This document shows positions 33,001 through 45,200 of a stretch of DNA of 64,000 nt, piece after piece. The stretch spans positions 156,501 to 220,500 of the forward strand of contig CAJNDS010000031.1 in NCBI GenBank assembly GCA_905221605.1, read 5' to 3'. The first letter of the stretch is position 1, and every line of letters starts with the position of its first letter. This DNA is from Symbiodinium natans (Eukaryota; Sar; Dinophyceae; Suessiales; Symbiodiniaceae). The position numbers and the translations under genes are program-made. The notes beneath the pieces are model-generated. The model ran no database searches. It worked only from the letters and a program-made list of their open reading frames with translations, and was not told the DNA's origin.

Positions 33001-33720
33001 AATCATAGGTGTCACAAATACTTTCTTCGAACTTTGGACCGTAGCAAGCTAGAAAAGCTGAAAAAGACAATTGAGACTTTGGAGTTCGAGAGGTTGAAAA
33101 ATTGAAACAAATTGAAGAATGAAAACGACGATCGAGCCGAAGTTCGGAAGATTCGGAGTTCGTTCTGAGGTTCGAGATGTTGAGGCGAGATGGGGGGTTG
33201 AAAGCTGCATGAGCGACAAAAATGGCGCGCCGGCGTTCGAGCTCGAAAGTTTCAAGGGTGCCCAGTTTGGAGTTCGAGACCTTCTCGAGTTCGAGGAATG
33301 CAGAGCTTCGGAGTTTGAGAGGTCAACTCGGAGTGCTCAAACTTTCTAACTCGTCTCGTCTCGAAATCTGTCAAACTTTTGAACTCGCGACCTTAAATGG
33401 GCGTCAAATATTATTTCTCGAACCTGGAACCTGTTGAGCTGTTAAACACCGACGTACGCGTTAAACTCCAAACTCGAAGCCTTCAAACTTTCAAACTGTG
33501 AAACATTTTGGAACTCTCGAACTCGACCCCGCCCAAACTTTCGAGTTCGAGAGGCAAACTGTCGAGCTTCCATTCTAACTCCAAAGCTTCTAACCTTGAT
33601 CTTTTTCAAAGTCGGGATGCGCGAACGTTTGGAGGTTCAGAGAAGAGACGCTCGAGCTCGATTATCGAATCCAGACCCCTTGCTTCCCTGGTCCGCAGAG
33701 AACGATGCTATCTCTGAAAG
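33000..33720. repeat. Degenerate TTCGA/TCGAA-rich block
   Basis: The pentamer ttcga or tcgaa and the word aactttc recur very densely over about 700 bases, for example gttcgagatg, gagttcgagg, ttcgagctcg and ctcgaaactt, without a fixed period. The block differs in word use from all flanking DNA and has no credible exon. It looks like an old, scrambled short tandem repeat. Confidence 0.7.
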
Positions 33721-34317
33721 AGACAGTCATCCAAGTGCATCCCATCTGAGGCAACCGACCCAGCATGTAGGAGGGTTTTGCACCCTGCACAGCAGAAAAA
33801 TCCACCGTGTCTGAGTACGCAATAGGTCCCAGAAGGCCTGAGTCTAAAGTGTTCGTGGCTTTCCAAGCCCGGCCTCATTGCTTCAGCCGGGCGTTCCTTG
33901 CCAGGCACCTTGTTATCCAGCGGAAGCCCTTTGAGTCTAGAGCCGCTACAAGACTCTTCTTGCTTCTGCCTTGTACACAAAGGAGGACCTGCATCACACC
34001 GGTAGATTTCAGCAACTTGCCACTCAAATTCATGTGGCGGCCTGTTAACTGGGCAGGGTAGCGGCGGATGCCGATGGGCGGGGGCCGTGCAAGACCCAAG
34101 GGTTGCACGCAACCTGCAAAAGCAAGCCGACACGTCACCCGCCTTGCGCTCCATTTCTCTGCCATTAGCCATTAAACTCTTCTTACACTCTTGGGTTTAA
34201 AACATTCACTGAAAGACACACCCTTGCGGTCCACCTCACTGTGCCAGAAGACAGGGGCGCCGAGCCCAAAAGGACAGGCCTCGGCACACATCAACTCATG
34301 CCTCTCGGGCGCAAGAA

Positions 34318-34378
34318 AGCGAGGGAGAGAGAGAGAGAAAGAGAGACAGCGAGAGAGAGAGAGAGAGGGAGGGAGATA
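34318..34378. repeat. (GA)n microsatellite
   Basis: About 55 bases of gaga steps with few interruptions; open in several frames. Confidence 0.9.
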
Positions 34379-34687
34379 GCGATCGATATGGGGCGAAGGA
34401 GTAGAGCGCACCGATGCACACAGATGCGCACAGATGCGCACGGCACTGGACGGCATAGCAATGGCATTGCAATAGAGCACCCCAGGCTGGGCTGCGGCGG
34501 AGCCCTCCCTTTGGTCACCAGCGGCGAACTGGGCTGCTGCTCCCTGTGCTCTTCGAGACATGCCGTGACAGTCCGGATCTCTAATCGCACAGATTGCACG
34601 ATCTTCCCCGTGCTGCGCGGCTGCCTGGCAGTGCTGAACGGATCTCGCCTGGACCAGGCGCTCTCAGGCCACCCACGTTGCAATCAA

Positions 34688-34727
34688 ACATGCCAAACAT
34701 GCCAAACATGTCAAACATGTCAAACTA
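34688..34727. repeat. 10-bp repeat (unit aaacatgcca / aaacatgtca)
   Basis: Four copies of a 10-base unit lie head to tail with a c/t change at one position between the first two and last two copies. Confidence 0.88.
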
Positions 34728-34997
34728 GGATGTTGGCGCAGGTTCGTCCGCCAGTCTCCTGCGTGCAACTGAAAAAGAGCATGCTGCTCCTTCGACAACC
34801 ATGCCTGTCCGGTCAGTAAACATTTCGAACAAGCGTGTATCCCAAACTTACCTGAAACCGGGGCGACGAAATCTAGCAGAAGCACGGGGACAAGGCCAGG
34901 GACTTGACTCATGACTGATCCCTGATAGAGGGCGTTGCCAGGGAGAGCGGAGTGAGTTGTTTCTAACAAAAACTGCGTAAGTGAACTGCAACCGTGC

Positions 34998-35078
34998 CCC
35001 GACGGGGAGGGGGAGAGGGGGGAGGGTGGAGGGTGAAGGGGGGAGGGGGGAAGGGGGGAGGGGGGAAAGGGGAAGGGG
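34998..35078. repeat. G-rich purine tract (ggggag)n
   Basis: About 80 bases of G runs separated by A, with several runs of four to six G, a pattern able to form G-quadruplexes (inference). Confidence 0.85.
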
Positions 35079-37089
35079 CGTTGAATTGACAACATCATTG
35101 ATCCGCCGCTGCCGCGAGGCCTAAGGTGTCTGGAAGTGTCTCCGGCGCCACCACCTAATCCTTCTCGCCCGCAAAGCAAAAGAACCCGTTTAAGGAACCC
35201 CAATAATTCAAGGACTATGTGGGACATTTTACGGACCGGGAACTCCTTTAAGTGTGCCAACCGGAGCTCGCTAATGAATCGCATGTGGACTTTCTGCTCT
35301 GGAATTCATAAAACACAGGGCACCACGTCACGAAACGCCAGGTAACATCTCATACAACTCTTGGACAAAATTTTATAGCCTAGGCGGAACTGTCCGGAAG
35401 TGAACGCGCGGACCCGAAAGAGAGAGGTGGAAGTGATTTCTTGCATGGATGCATTCAGATGTTCAGGGATCGACACGATCAAGACCTGGCACCTTTTGCG
35501 AGCGCTAGCTTTCGTGACTTGGGTGCAAGAGTGGTATCAGAAAAAAAACACTTCAGCGCTGGACCCCTGCCCGTGATTTGGTGACTGTCAAATCCACACG
35601 GTGTATTTCATTGGTTTCCCGAGAGTCACACCCGTCCAAACTTGGAAAGTACATCTGGTGATGGTGCGTTGCATGACATCTGCATTACGCGGAAAAAGGT
35701 GACACGATGTGGCAAGCCCCCAAGACCCGATGTCAAGCAAGAGGAACGCTAGTAGCAACATGTCATGTGACAACGAGAGTCTGGGTGCACGGCACAATGT
35801 CCCCAAAGCCCTCAGCAATTCCAGGCTGCCTTGACAAGTGTGCCAGGTGTTTTTATGGCAATCTACATGGCAATAGGCCCAAGATGCCGGCCAAGAATAT
35901 GCTCCGACATCGTTGGGCAACGGGGTGGGCCTGACTATCACAGCTCGGCAGCAACGCTCAGATAGCTCCGGAATGCTCCTAAATTCAACAGCCTGCCTGT
36001 GCACACGCTTCGGCAGATCTGCCAGTGTGTTCCTTCGGTGCTTTGGTTCTCAGCTTCAGGCAAAAAAAATCGGCATTCCAGATTCTATTTGCATACACTG
36101 ATTGATTTAATACGACAGGTGTTCCCGTCAAGTCCTGTAGGCACAAGGAGGCGACAGAAAAGCCGCAACGAGGGACGCCCTCGCCACTTCTGAGGGCCTT
36201 GCCGGCAAGCCGGCATTCCACTACGCGCCACCGCGCTCCCACTGTGGCCACGCCCCTCCCTGAGGCGACAGCCTATCGGAAGTCGACTCCAGACTCCTTC
36301 AACCGCGATGGAAGACTTCACCCCCATGGCAGCCCCCGTATATTCTGAGATGCAGTTGCCCTGTATTCTGACAATCATCCGCGCCTGTTTCCCAGGATTG
36401 GGGAGACCAGGGCCAACGGTGGGGCTGGTGCTGCCCTGGCGCCACCAGCCAATGGCGTGGCTAGTGTTGCCCTGGCAACGGGCCTGGGACTCGCTGTGAC
36501 TGCGACATCTGTACATGAACGGCTTTACTCCCAACGTCACGCTTTCTTGATCTTTCTTGCTTTGCCAAGCTCACGGCACCACAGCCGATCCACACGCAAA
36601 GCGCGTTGGCGACATCCTCGAGAGCATCTCCGACACTCATATGACTCACATGGCACTTGGGAGAAGATCTGGCCTGGCCTGGCACTGGCTGCAGCTTTGG
36701 GTGCAGGTTTTGGCGCTTGCGAGAGAGTCTGCCTCTCTCCAAAGCAGTCGGCCCGGGTCATGTTCCGAATGTTCCCCGAACGTTCCCCGAAAGTGCTTTC
36801 TCCATGATCTGAGCACCTTGAGACCTGCGCGGCCTGCGCATGCATCGAGTGCAGCGTCCTCAGAGGGCTACGCGACTGTACGCAACTTCCACAAGAGGGC
36901 TCCTCGATGACTCCACAAGCGCTTCTCTTGTTGATGTTCTACCCTCCAAAAGCGGCGGCATGTGGCAGCACATGGCAGCAAACCCTGGCCCGAGGTGCTG
37001 GCCTGCGGTGGGAAGGCGACAGTGCCAGATCTTTGCGTCTTTCTTTGGACCTCTCACTCACATTCTCATTCGCACATGGTCACATTCTC

Positions 37090-37830
37090 TCACTCAGCGT
37101 TGGCGTAAATGAGCGCTCGTAAAAGTTGGGTCCGCGGCAAGGCTCTTGAAAGGTCGGGTGAGCTGGCCCCCAAGTGGCACAAGTGGCCCAAGTCGCCCAA
37201 CTCCGCAGGCTCCGCAGGCTCCACCGGCTCCACCGGCTCATGCAGAGGCCCCAGCGCACGGCGATCTGCTGGCTTTGCCGGCTTCTGGGTGACCACGGTG
37301 ACCTTCTCAGAGGCCTCGGGCACCTTGGCCTCTTGAAGCCTCTGCTGGTCCAGCAACTCTGCCTCAAGCTCAGGAGCAGGACACTGAGAAGGATTACGTG
37401 GAGAGCACTATGCCTATCATGGCCACGGCTACAAGGCCGGGGGCCGGGACGAAAGGGTTGCGCAGGTCCTTGCCAGATGTGTGTCTTGCAACCTGCCAGG
37501 GATCTGCGAATCTAACCCGGCCGGATCTCCCATCACCTTCTTCCTCTCTCTCCCCCTCAAGCTGTGCATCTGGCTGGTCTCCCTGCATCTTGAACCTGCG
37601 GCTTCAAGGGAGGATCGCCTAAGCGAGCGCACCCGAAACTCTGAAAACAATGGGGTAGTGCCTTCCTGAGTGAGGAACCTTTCTCTGCGTCGTCTTCTCC
37701 ATCCTTTGCTCTGAGCGCGAGGATATAGAGGCAGCAGGTGTCAGCGGGGTACACATGGCTTCACCAGATACACCGGCCTCGAGAAGTCTGAGCTTCGCAG
37801 ATCGATGCGGCCTGAAAAAAACCGCTCGAC
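37090..37830 (-). CDS. Hypothetical Glu/Pro-rich protein with a short hydrophobic segment
   Basis: Three minus stretches have strong protein-like composition and lie in order: 37690-37810 (KLRLLEAGVSGEA, TPLTPAASISSRSEQRMEK), 37394-37560 (EREEEGDGRSGRVRFADPW, DLRNPFVPAPG, VAVAMIGIVLS) and 37150-37385 (LEAELLDQQRLQEAK, EASEKVTVVTQKPAKPAD, then repeated EPVEPVEPAEPAE). The second could be followed by a stop at 37394-37396 or splice onward. I do not recognise the family. The EP repeat suggests a flexible linker or cell-surface stalk. Confidence 0.5.
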
Positions 37831-37849
37831 TGGATCACGGAACATCTTC

Positions 37850-39470
37850 AAAACTCAATCTGTTGCTCGCGGAGCTCGTACCAGTGTCGCAGCATCCAGT
37901 TCACGCGTAAAGTCTTGCAAGTTTGTGGGGCTGGTGGGGACAAAAATGCGCGCACCAGGATCTGCAAGTTTACCCGGTGATGTCGGCAACGCTCAGCATG
38001 CGGCTTTATGAGCTCCTCGGATTCAGGCAGGTCAGGCGGCCTCGCATGTCGCGGCCAGTACAACCGAACATCGGATGTTCAAAGCCGATATCCTGCACAT
38101 CCCTGGTTGCTTTAAAATGCCTTAAACACTTCCTTAGGCCGTGGCAGGGTCGATATGGTCGATTCAAGCTCGCAGCGAAGCTTCCCCTCAGATCTTAGGG
38201 CCGTGGAAGCAAATGTGGCACGCGGGAGTACGGTCAACCCAGGTTCAGGCATGCAATGGCCGCTTTGGACTTCGGCTGCTCCTTCGTACAACTTGAAGAG
38301 AGCAGGAAAGGCCCAGACATGCTTGTACCGAGGCCATGCCGGCCTCTGAAGCCGACTGGACGGAGGGGACTGGGAGAAAGGATGCACCTGGAGCCAAGCC
38401 TTCGCCTCGGTGAACCGGATGTCTCAAATTTTGTGAGCCAGCAACTCGCAAATTTTCGAGTTCTCCTCAAACCGCGTCTCCGTTCACCCTGAGGCCATGG
38501 CATCTGCAACCCTCACGTATTGCTCCATCCAGCTCGCGAAAAACACTCCTACATGCTGGGGGCTGCCCCTCTTTATGCTGCCTGATCTCGTGCAACGACC
38601 AATAACAATGACCTTGCCAGATAGTCGGGAACAAAGTATCTGCACAAACTCCTCGTCTAGTCTTGCAGTCTTGCTTGCGCACATGGCAAGACAGCTATCG
38701 CCAGACGGCAAACTCGCAGATGCTCCAGCACATCAGCAATTGTCGCGCAAACTGATTTCTTTTGAGAGAATGGGCGAACAGCACGAGCTGCATGGGAAGA
38801 GGCACAGGGCCGGGAGGCACCGCAGGGAGGCAGACAGAGAGAGAGACAGAGAGAGAGGGACAGAGAGAGAGAGAGAAAGAGAGCGAGCTTGTGTATGTAG
38901 GTGTGTGAGCGCGTGAGCGCAAGATGCAAAATGGTTGCCAACCGCATTGCGACAGGACAGAAGAGGAAGCAAACAGAGCGAGAGGAGGTTAAGGTAGCTA
39001 ACAGATCTGCCTGGCTTCGGCAGAGAAGCAGCTTGCAGTCGAACAAGCTGCTTTCGAAAAAGGTGCCTTCTTCTGGGTGCTAGAACATGCGTTGCATGTC
39101 TGAGCACCATGCAGCTGCATGCGCACACCATCGTTCTGCGCGCAGCCTGGCACTAAAGCATCATGTCGAGATGTCGAGCATGCAGTTTTTCAGATCCAGA
39201 ACAGGAGCCGTTCATTCGTGGCGCCAGTGATGACCCTTTGCTCTGGGCTTCGGCAGACATTCTGGATCTGTGGCGCTGTTGTGTTCTTTGCTGCGCAGCA
39301 CGCAGAAACCAACTCGCTCAGCGAAGTTGGAGGCGCCTGTCGAGCAATGCACAAAGGGGAAGCTCCGCAGAGCTCAGGGATGGTTCCGGCGTGGCTTCTT
39401 TGGGGTCTGTATGACTCACAGTGACATCACATGGTATGCCAAGCACCCAGCCTCACAATCTCATCGGCCC
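37850..39470 (-). other. Coding-like minus exons and a GA-rich tract
   Basis: Protein-like minus frames: 38484-38690 (LDEEFVQILCSRLSGKVIVI, FFASWMEQYVRVADAM), 38112-38330 (FPALFKLYEGAAEVQSG, ELESTISTLPRPKEVFKAF, stop) and 37848-37960 (VNWMLRHWYELREQQIEF). They would fit one gene but no domain is recognised. A gagacagaga-type tract lies at 38826-38884. From 38900 to 39470 I see nothing supportable. Confidence 0.4.
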
Positions 39471-39480
39471 AGAGTAAATG

Positions 39481-41780
39481 TCAACTTCTCGCTTCACGAT
39501 GGCCTGTAGGGCGAAGGCATGTGCACCGCGGACCGCAAGGCTTCTGGTCACCAATGGCCTTCCCATCGTGAATTAAGAACAGCGGTGATCGCTCAGCTTG
39601 TCCACCTTCGGTACCATGGTAATGGTTCACATACCTGAGTGTACGGCGGCAGCAAAACCACAGCAAGGTGCCGGCAAAGCATCTAGGTCCATGGATCGCA
39701 GAACGGTGGAGTGGCTCTGAGATAAATGCAGGATTCCATCCTCGAACTGTGAGAAGTGTCTGCTCGAGTGGCCGTAAACCTTGGCAGTGCATTCACAACG
39801 CCGATCTTGCCAGTAGCTGCGACGAGCCCCAAAAATGACTTGGCAAACCTCTCTTCGCCCTGTCACCATCTGAAGGCTGGGCATGCACCCGGTTTCGCAG
39901 GCGGATGGACTTGACCTCACAGATCGGAGCTTCGGAAAAACCACGAAGGCCCTGATTCCTGCGAACTGTTAACGCCTGGCCTGATCATTGAGATCTTCGC
40001 AGCCCATGGCCTTTCATGGCTGGATGCAGACCACATGCAACAAGGTGTACAACAAGGTGTACAACAAGGTGTACAACAAGGTGTACAACAAGGTACAAGA
40101 CATGTTTTCCTTAGTGGGGTGTTGGTCCTTCGCAGCACGTCCGAATGAAGCGAATGGCAAGCTCCGCGACGGTAGGAAGTGCCTCAACAGTAGACAACCT
40201 TAAGCGCAGTCGTCAACGCAAAAATCACGAAGCTGGCATCAGGTGGCCGACGAGAAGGTAATGACGGAGCCATGGTATGGATGCCTTTGGAGAGCGCAAC
40301 GAAAGGCAAAAACACCTGCAAACCCTGGCAGCGCCAAGCAGAACGAGCTAAGTCTGCTAAGTCCGGATCTGAAGGTGCGCTTCGTTGAGCTTCAGCATGT
40401 ACTTCCAAACCTCACGCAGGAAGAGCCTTCGTAACCCTCCGCGCCAAGGTGCAAAGGTCGAAGTGCGGCACCAATGGCACTACGTCCGGCCTGCGTGTCA
40501 GGGTCCAGGGGCCATCGACATTGGTGGTCGAAGTTAGCATTCGGATCCGGGAAGGGATCCTCCAGCGCAGCATGTGATGGGAGATCAGGCCTGCTGCGAC
40601 CGATCTCTCGCATTCTCTGCCTGTCTGCCCTGCCTTCTCATCAAACTCTGCCGTGTACCAGGACAGCAGTGGCACCACAAAGACGTCCTGACAGAGCCCA
40701 GAGGTCACACGGTGTCACACGGTGTCACACGGTGTCACACGGTGTCACAGCAACAGCGCTGTCATGGCCCTTTTCCACTGTCCTCACACACCGCTGACGG
40801 GAAGCAGTCCACACCCAGCCTCAGGCGTTCGAACCCATGGGAGTTTGCCGAGTGCTGTTGCATTTTGCGCAGCATCTCAGCGTGGCGCTCATCACATGTT
40901 TCCATGATTCCAAGCAGTTTTGCCAGCGAATCCGGGTACTTCGCGGCCTGCAACTATGTACAAGAGCACCGTCAAGCCCGCACTTGTCATACCACAGGAC
41001 AAACGTGTGGAAGGGACGACATACTCCGTGCCTCTGTCGGATTCAACCAAAGCTCATGATTTCCAGGGACATAGAAGACGCGGCGGAATTTGGCCTCCCC
41101 AACCGAGTTGCACCCGACAGCAGAGATGACAGCACGGGCATCCCAAAAAGCGAAAATGAGCGAAAGAGCCTTGAGTGTCGTCAACGCTCGGACAAGCGCA
41201 TTCCTGACAGTTCCGTTCTGTGCTACTCTGTGTCGCTCTGCCATGTGCCACAAGGTGTCACAAGGTGCCACCACATGTCACATCATGGCACGGCGGCCTC
41301 GTGTCGCACAGGTTTCCTGCCACTATCAGCACATCCTGCAAGTAGGAAAAGTAAGGGCACCAGCGAGGCCTGCTTCTCAACGACAGCACAACAACTGGCA
41401 CCTCTTGGAAATCGAAGTCATCGATTCGGTGCGCCCACTCCTAGCGAAGCGAAGTCCAGAACTCCAATTCTCCACATTCTGGCTCTTTGCGGCGGGGCTC
41501 CAATCAAAACGCTGACGCTCTCTACACCCGGCGTCGCAGCTTAGAGCACCGGCGAATCGCTCCTCGTTGCACTTGTGGTCAAAGTGGACGTCGGAGATGG
41601 CGTAAACCTCAGGAAGCAGTGTCGAGTGCTTTGCCCACACATGTTTTCTGCGGCACGGCTGGGGGTGTCTGGAGGCCACGAGTCTGCACTGGCTTGCGGC
41701 TACCCTCGGAAACGGGCATAGAACCCCAGAACAGTAGGTCTTGCCCCAATCCCCAACCACATGAGTGAGGGGTTTCAAGA
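39481..41780 (-). CDS. Calcineurin-like metallophosphoesterase, probable pseudoenzyme
   Basis: These enzymes hydrolyse phosphoesters with two metals held by Asp, His and Asn. Exons read in family order: to 41554, VYAISDVHFDH (DxH, motif I) and NEERF; 41402-~41438, WAHRIDDFDFQE; from 41335, DVLIVAGNLCDT (motif II, normally GDxxD); 41170-~41195, ALTTLK; from 41094, RRVFYVPGNHELW (motif III, GNHE); 40634-40687, DVFVVPLLSWYTAEFDEK; ~40.5-40.6 kb, DPFPDPNANFDHQCRWPL; ~40.4 kb, MLKLNEAHLQ; 39730-~39779, VYGHSSRHFSQFEDGI (motif V, normally GH[ST]H); 39481-39634, YVNHYHGTEGGQAERSPLF and stop TGA. The motif II Asp is Asn and the second His of motif V is Ser, so normal catalysis is doubtful. Donors are mostly GC. 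The N-terminus is unresolved. Confidence 0.83.
40039..40095. repeat. 12-bp minisatellite (unit caacaaggtgta)
   Basis: Nearly five exact copies within an intron of the metallophosphoesterase gene. Confidence 0.92.
40703..40750. repeat. 10-bp minisatellite (unit tcacacggtg)
   Basis: Between four and five exact copies. The array is intronic and ends about 15 bases upstream (minus sense) of the acceptor of exon 40634-40687. Confidence 0.92.
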
Positions 41781-41784
41781 ATCA

Positions 41785-42230
41785 CTCCTTGTGAATTCGT
41801 GGCAGGCGGCGGCGAAGGCAAGCGCGGAAGGTTTTAAGGCCAAGTTTCAGGGTGCGTCCAACAACGTCCGACGTGTTCCGCGAGAATAATGCGATGGCAG
41901 GAGAGTCAATGCTGCAGTCAGCTGGATAGCTAGGACATACAGATGCAAGAAGGAGAAAATGGGAGATGCCCCTCGCGAGATGCACCAATGTCAGTGAAAT
42001 TCAGTGAACAAACTTCATTTTGCCATCATGCAGTAGAGTCACCTTCGTGGTACCCTTTGGACGCCAAAGGTCGACTCCGAATCGCTCACCTTGGCAGAGA
42101 GGCAGAGAGGCAGAGAGGCAGAGAGAGAAAGCCGGGAGAGATATGGAGAGATGCAGCAGAGGACCGGTAGAGGGAGAAGAAGTCACGTGGAATCAGACAA
42201 AGACAGCTAGCCCAAAACGGGCGCGGTGAC
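41785..42230. other. Gap between phosphoesterase and TPR genes
   Basis: It contains a short gaggcagagaggcagaga tract (42093-42130). No exon is supportable. Confidence 0.45.
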
Positions 42231-42231
42231 C

Positions 42232-45200
42232 CTATGGATAGGTTACCACGAAACACCTAACTGCTGACTCATCCAACAGGTCGATAAAAAGATCAAAGGG
42301 CTCCTTCTTCTGTGCTCCACAGCATTCCAACACCGGCTGGACAAGGCCGCCGACGGAAGCGCTGTCTGGCTGGCACGGTACGCCAGAGGGGCAAGAGGCT
42401 GATACACGCCTTGCCATGGGAATCATTGAAGCGCATTCGCCACATTTCTGAAAGCACGTTTTTCCAAGCGCTGCATTCAGAGCGAAATTCGGTGCAGAGT
42501 GCGGCGTCAAAGCGCCGGAGTTCGAGACTCACCTGCCTGACGGCCCTTCAGCGCCGCGACATTGTTGGACTCCAGCTTCAAGGCGTGGGCAAACTGTACA
42601 TAGGCCTCCGCTCTTCAGCTGAAAACAGTTGTGCCATGTTTTGCCTACTAGGGCCTGCTGTACCTTGCTCGTTACTTTCGAGCGGATTCCAGCAGATGCA
42701 AGCGCATGTGATCAGAATAGGTAGAGCGACATGGAAAGAGGGCAGGCCTTCTCCACGTGGCCACACGCCAGGAGGGCCGTCCCAAAGCGCGTTCGTGCCT
42801 CGCGTAAAAGGGATGAAGAGCACTGCATAGCAGCGCGAAGCACTTCTCGATACTGCTTGTAGCACAGAAGAGCCTTCACGAAGTCATCCTTTTTCTCGAC
42901 AGCACTCCTCGAGAAAGTCTCGAATCTCGCGCAAAAACACAGCGTTGAGAACAGCACGAATCGGCACAGCTTTGCGCGGCTTCTTGCTCGTATTCTGTGT
43001 GCCGGACTGGGCATCATCCGATGCCTGACGCCAGTTCTTGAGCTGGCCTCGTTACGGAAGGGTCGCATGTTTCGAAACACACGGAGTCCACAACATCTAC
43101 GGAGAATCATACATCTCTTGGCCCTGACTGGCTGAGGCACGTACTGAACGCCGACGCTCGATTGGAAAAAAGAACTGACCTGGTGGACGTGAGGGTGGAG
43201 ATGAGCTTGTCGCTCAGCTGCTGGTTTGTTGTTTTGGCGGGGTGGGGGAGGGAGTGAGTCGGTCTTGGGGGGCCTCAGCTTCCGTGACTTTCAACAACAG
43301 ACTCCCCCTTCCATAGCCCCTTCCATGTCCCTCTTCCATAGCCCCTTCCATGACCCCTTCCTGCCCTTTCCTTCCCCTTTCGTTCCCCTTCCCTTCCCCT
43401 GCCCTTCCCCTTCCCTTCCCCTTCCCTTCCCCTTCCTCCCCCTTCCTCCCCCTTCCCCTGCCTTCCCCTTCCTTCTCCTTGCTTTGCCTCCCTTCCCCTT
43501 GCTGCCCCTTCCTCACTTCCTTCCTGGATGCTTTTCCCCCTCACAATGTCCAAAAACGACAAGGTCCAAAAACTACAGGGTAGGGCACTCTCTGTGAGGA
43601 AGACGCCCCCCCGCCCGTGGCTATAGCACCGTAGAGGAGAAGATCGAGTCTCCGAGGTGCCGGCCGCAGCAGGGCGTGCTCATCCTCAGGCGGCACGCCG
43701 TCAGGAACTGATGCCTTCACCTTCGCCCCAGGCTCATACCAGTCATACAAATATCGGCACACAGACACCCTGCAAGCAGCGCACCTCCGCAGGGACCATA
43801 GCGAGGCCTGCGGTGTAATGTGCCACGGCCAAGCCGAACTCATTCCCGCGCATCGCCTGAGCCAAACTAGGTCATGACGTATCAGCACAGAACCGTGCAG
43901 CAAAGCCACCACAATCATCACAGCATCAGGCATAGTCAAAAGTTTGCTTAATTGCGTGAAGTAAGGGTGGCTTGGTTGGGGGGGTCATGTTGTCTTTGTG
44001 AATTGAAACCTCTGAATAATCTTTATCTCTTTCAGAAGTAGACGTTTTGTCGTTGCTTTGTTGTGTTCCTGCATACACCTATGTTTAGGAATTTTCTTCC
44101 AACGTAACACATTCTTTGCTTGATGTCATAGCATGCTGAAGCATGAAGTCGACATGGGGCTCCAGAAGGAAGTAACTCATACTCAGGCATTTCGTAGGGT
44201 TTCACCAGATTAAACGGTTCAACAGGGGATGGGTTTCACAAGGCTTAATCGAGTTTTGATCTCGACTGCGTCATGCAACTCGAAAAATCAGGGAGATTTC
44301 GACATAATATATTGCCGCCATCACTGCATGCAGAAGAGCATTCACAACAAAAGATTCGTGGGTTTCAAAACATACTTCAGGCCATTTGATCCAGTTGTGG
44401 GATGTGAAAAGGTTGAAAGAGGCTGATAAGAACTCACCGGACTTCATTCACCAGCAAGGATTGCCACGTTATAGCAACACCTGCAAGTTATATCATGTCG
44501 TTCCTATCTGCCTGATCTCCCACCCCCGGCATCCTCCAGAAACACCACTAAACACGAAGACACCTCCACGACAAGCCGAATGAGCTACGAAAGTCCAGCA
44601 GAGGCAAGGACCACGTTGCCCTCCTCCTTCTCTTTGTGTGCCAGATCCGTGTCCGCCGAGTGCAACTTGGAACAAAACAGCAGACAACAACGAGGAGCAC
44701 GCAACGCACACCTAAAGCAGACAAAAGGGATGTGGCAAAGCGGAGCCTGATGGGCGACGGAAGCCAAGGCATCGATGTTGGAACCTCACGGAGCATTGTG
44801 GCCCTCTCAGACCGTCTCCGACTCCAACCATTAACCGGCTTCCTGCACCTTCCAGCTCGGAAGATGTACATGCGGTTTATGAAAGCGAGTGTATTCGGAG
44901 ATTGTTCCGAAGGGGACAATTTTTGCCTCACCGGTAAGTAGTTGGAAAGCTGCGTTGGTTGGAAAAGAACTTGACAGGGAGGGCCGTTCTCTTGCGCCAA
45001 ATTGGGAAGGGGGAAAAGCACTGGCAGACACCCTTTCTGAAGAGCTGTGATTCTCCATGAAACTCAGGCGTTCGCTGGATGGATCATATGCGACTGCCTT
45101 GCGATAGGCGTCGAGGGCCTCTTTTCCCTGTGGCAACGGAAAGAGATTTCGACAGATCTAGATTGCGCCAAGACTGCAGGGTGGAACGGTGGACCTGACC

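Larger units (their letters stand above)
33720..37080 (-). other. Unassigned region with coding-like minus exons
   Basis: The clearest exon is 34852-~34940: minus frame GSVMSQVPGLVPVLLLDFVA followed by PVS and a textbook donor CAG|GTAAGT at 34851. Other protein-like minus stretches are 35180-35284 (ISELRLAHLKEF, KMSHIVLELLGFLKR) and 35588-35690 (TRCTFQVWTGVTLGKPMKY, stop). I recognise no family and cannot join them. From 35690 to 37080 I see only weak candidates. Confidence 0.4.

Noticed and set aside
40822-40836. Possible tRNA B-box (gcgttcgaaccc)
   Set aside because: No A-box, no acceptor-stem pairing and no cloverleaf around it.
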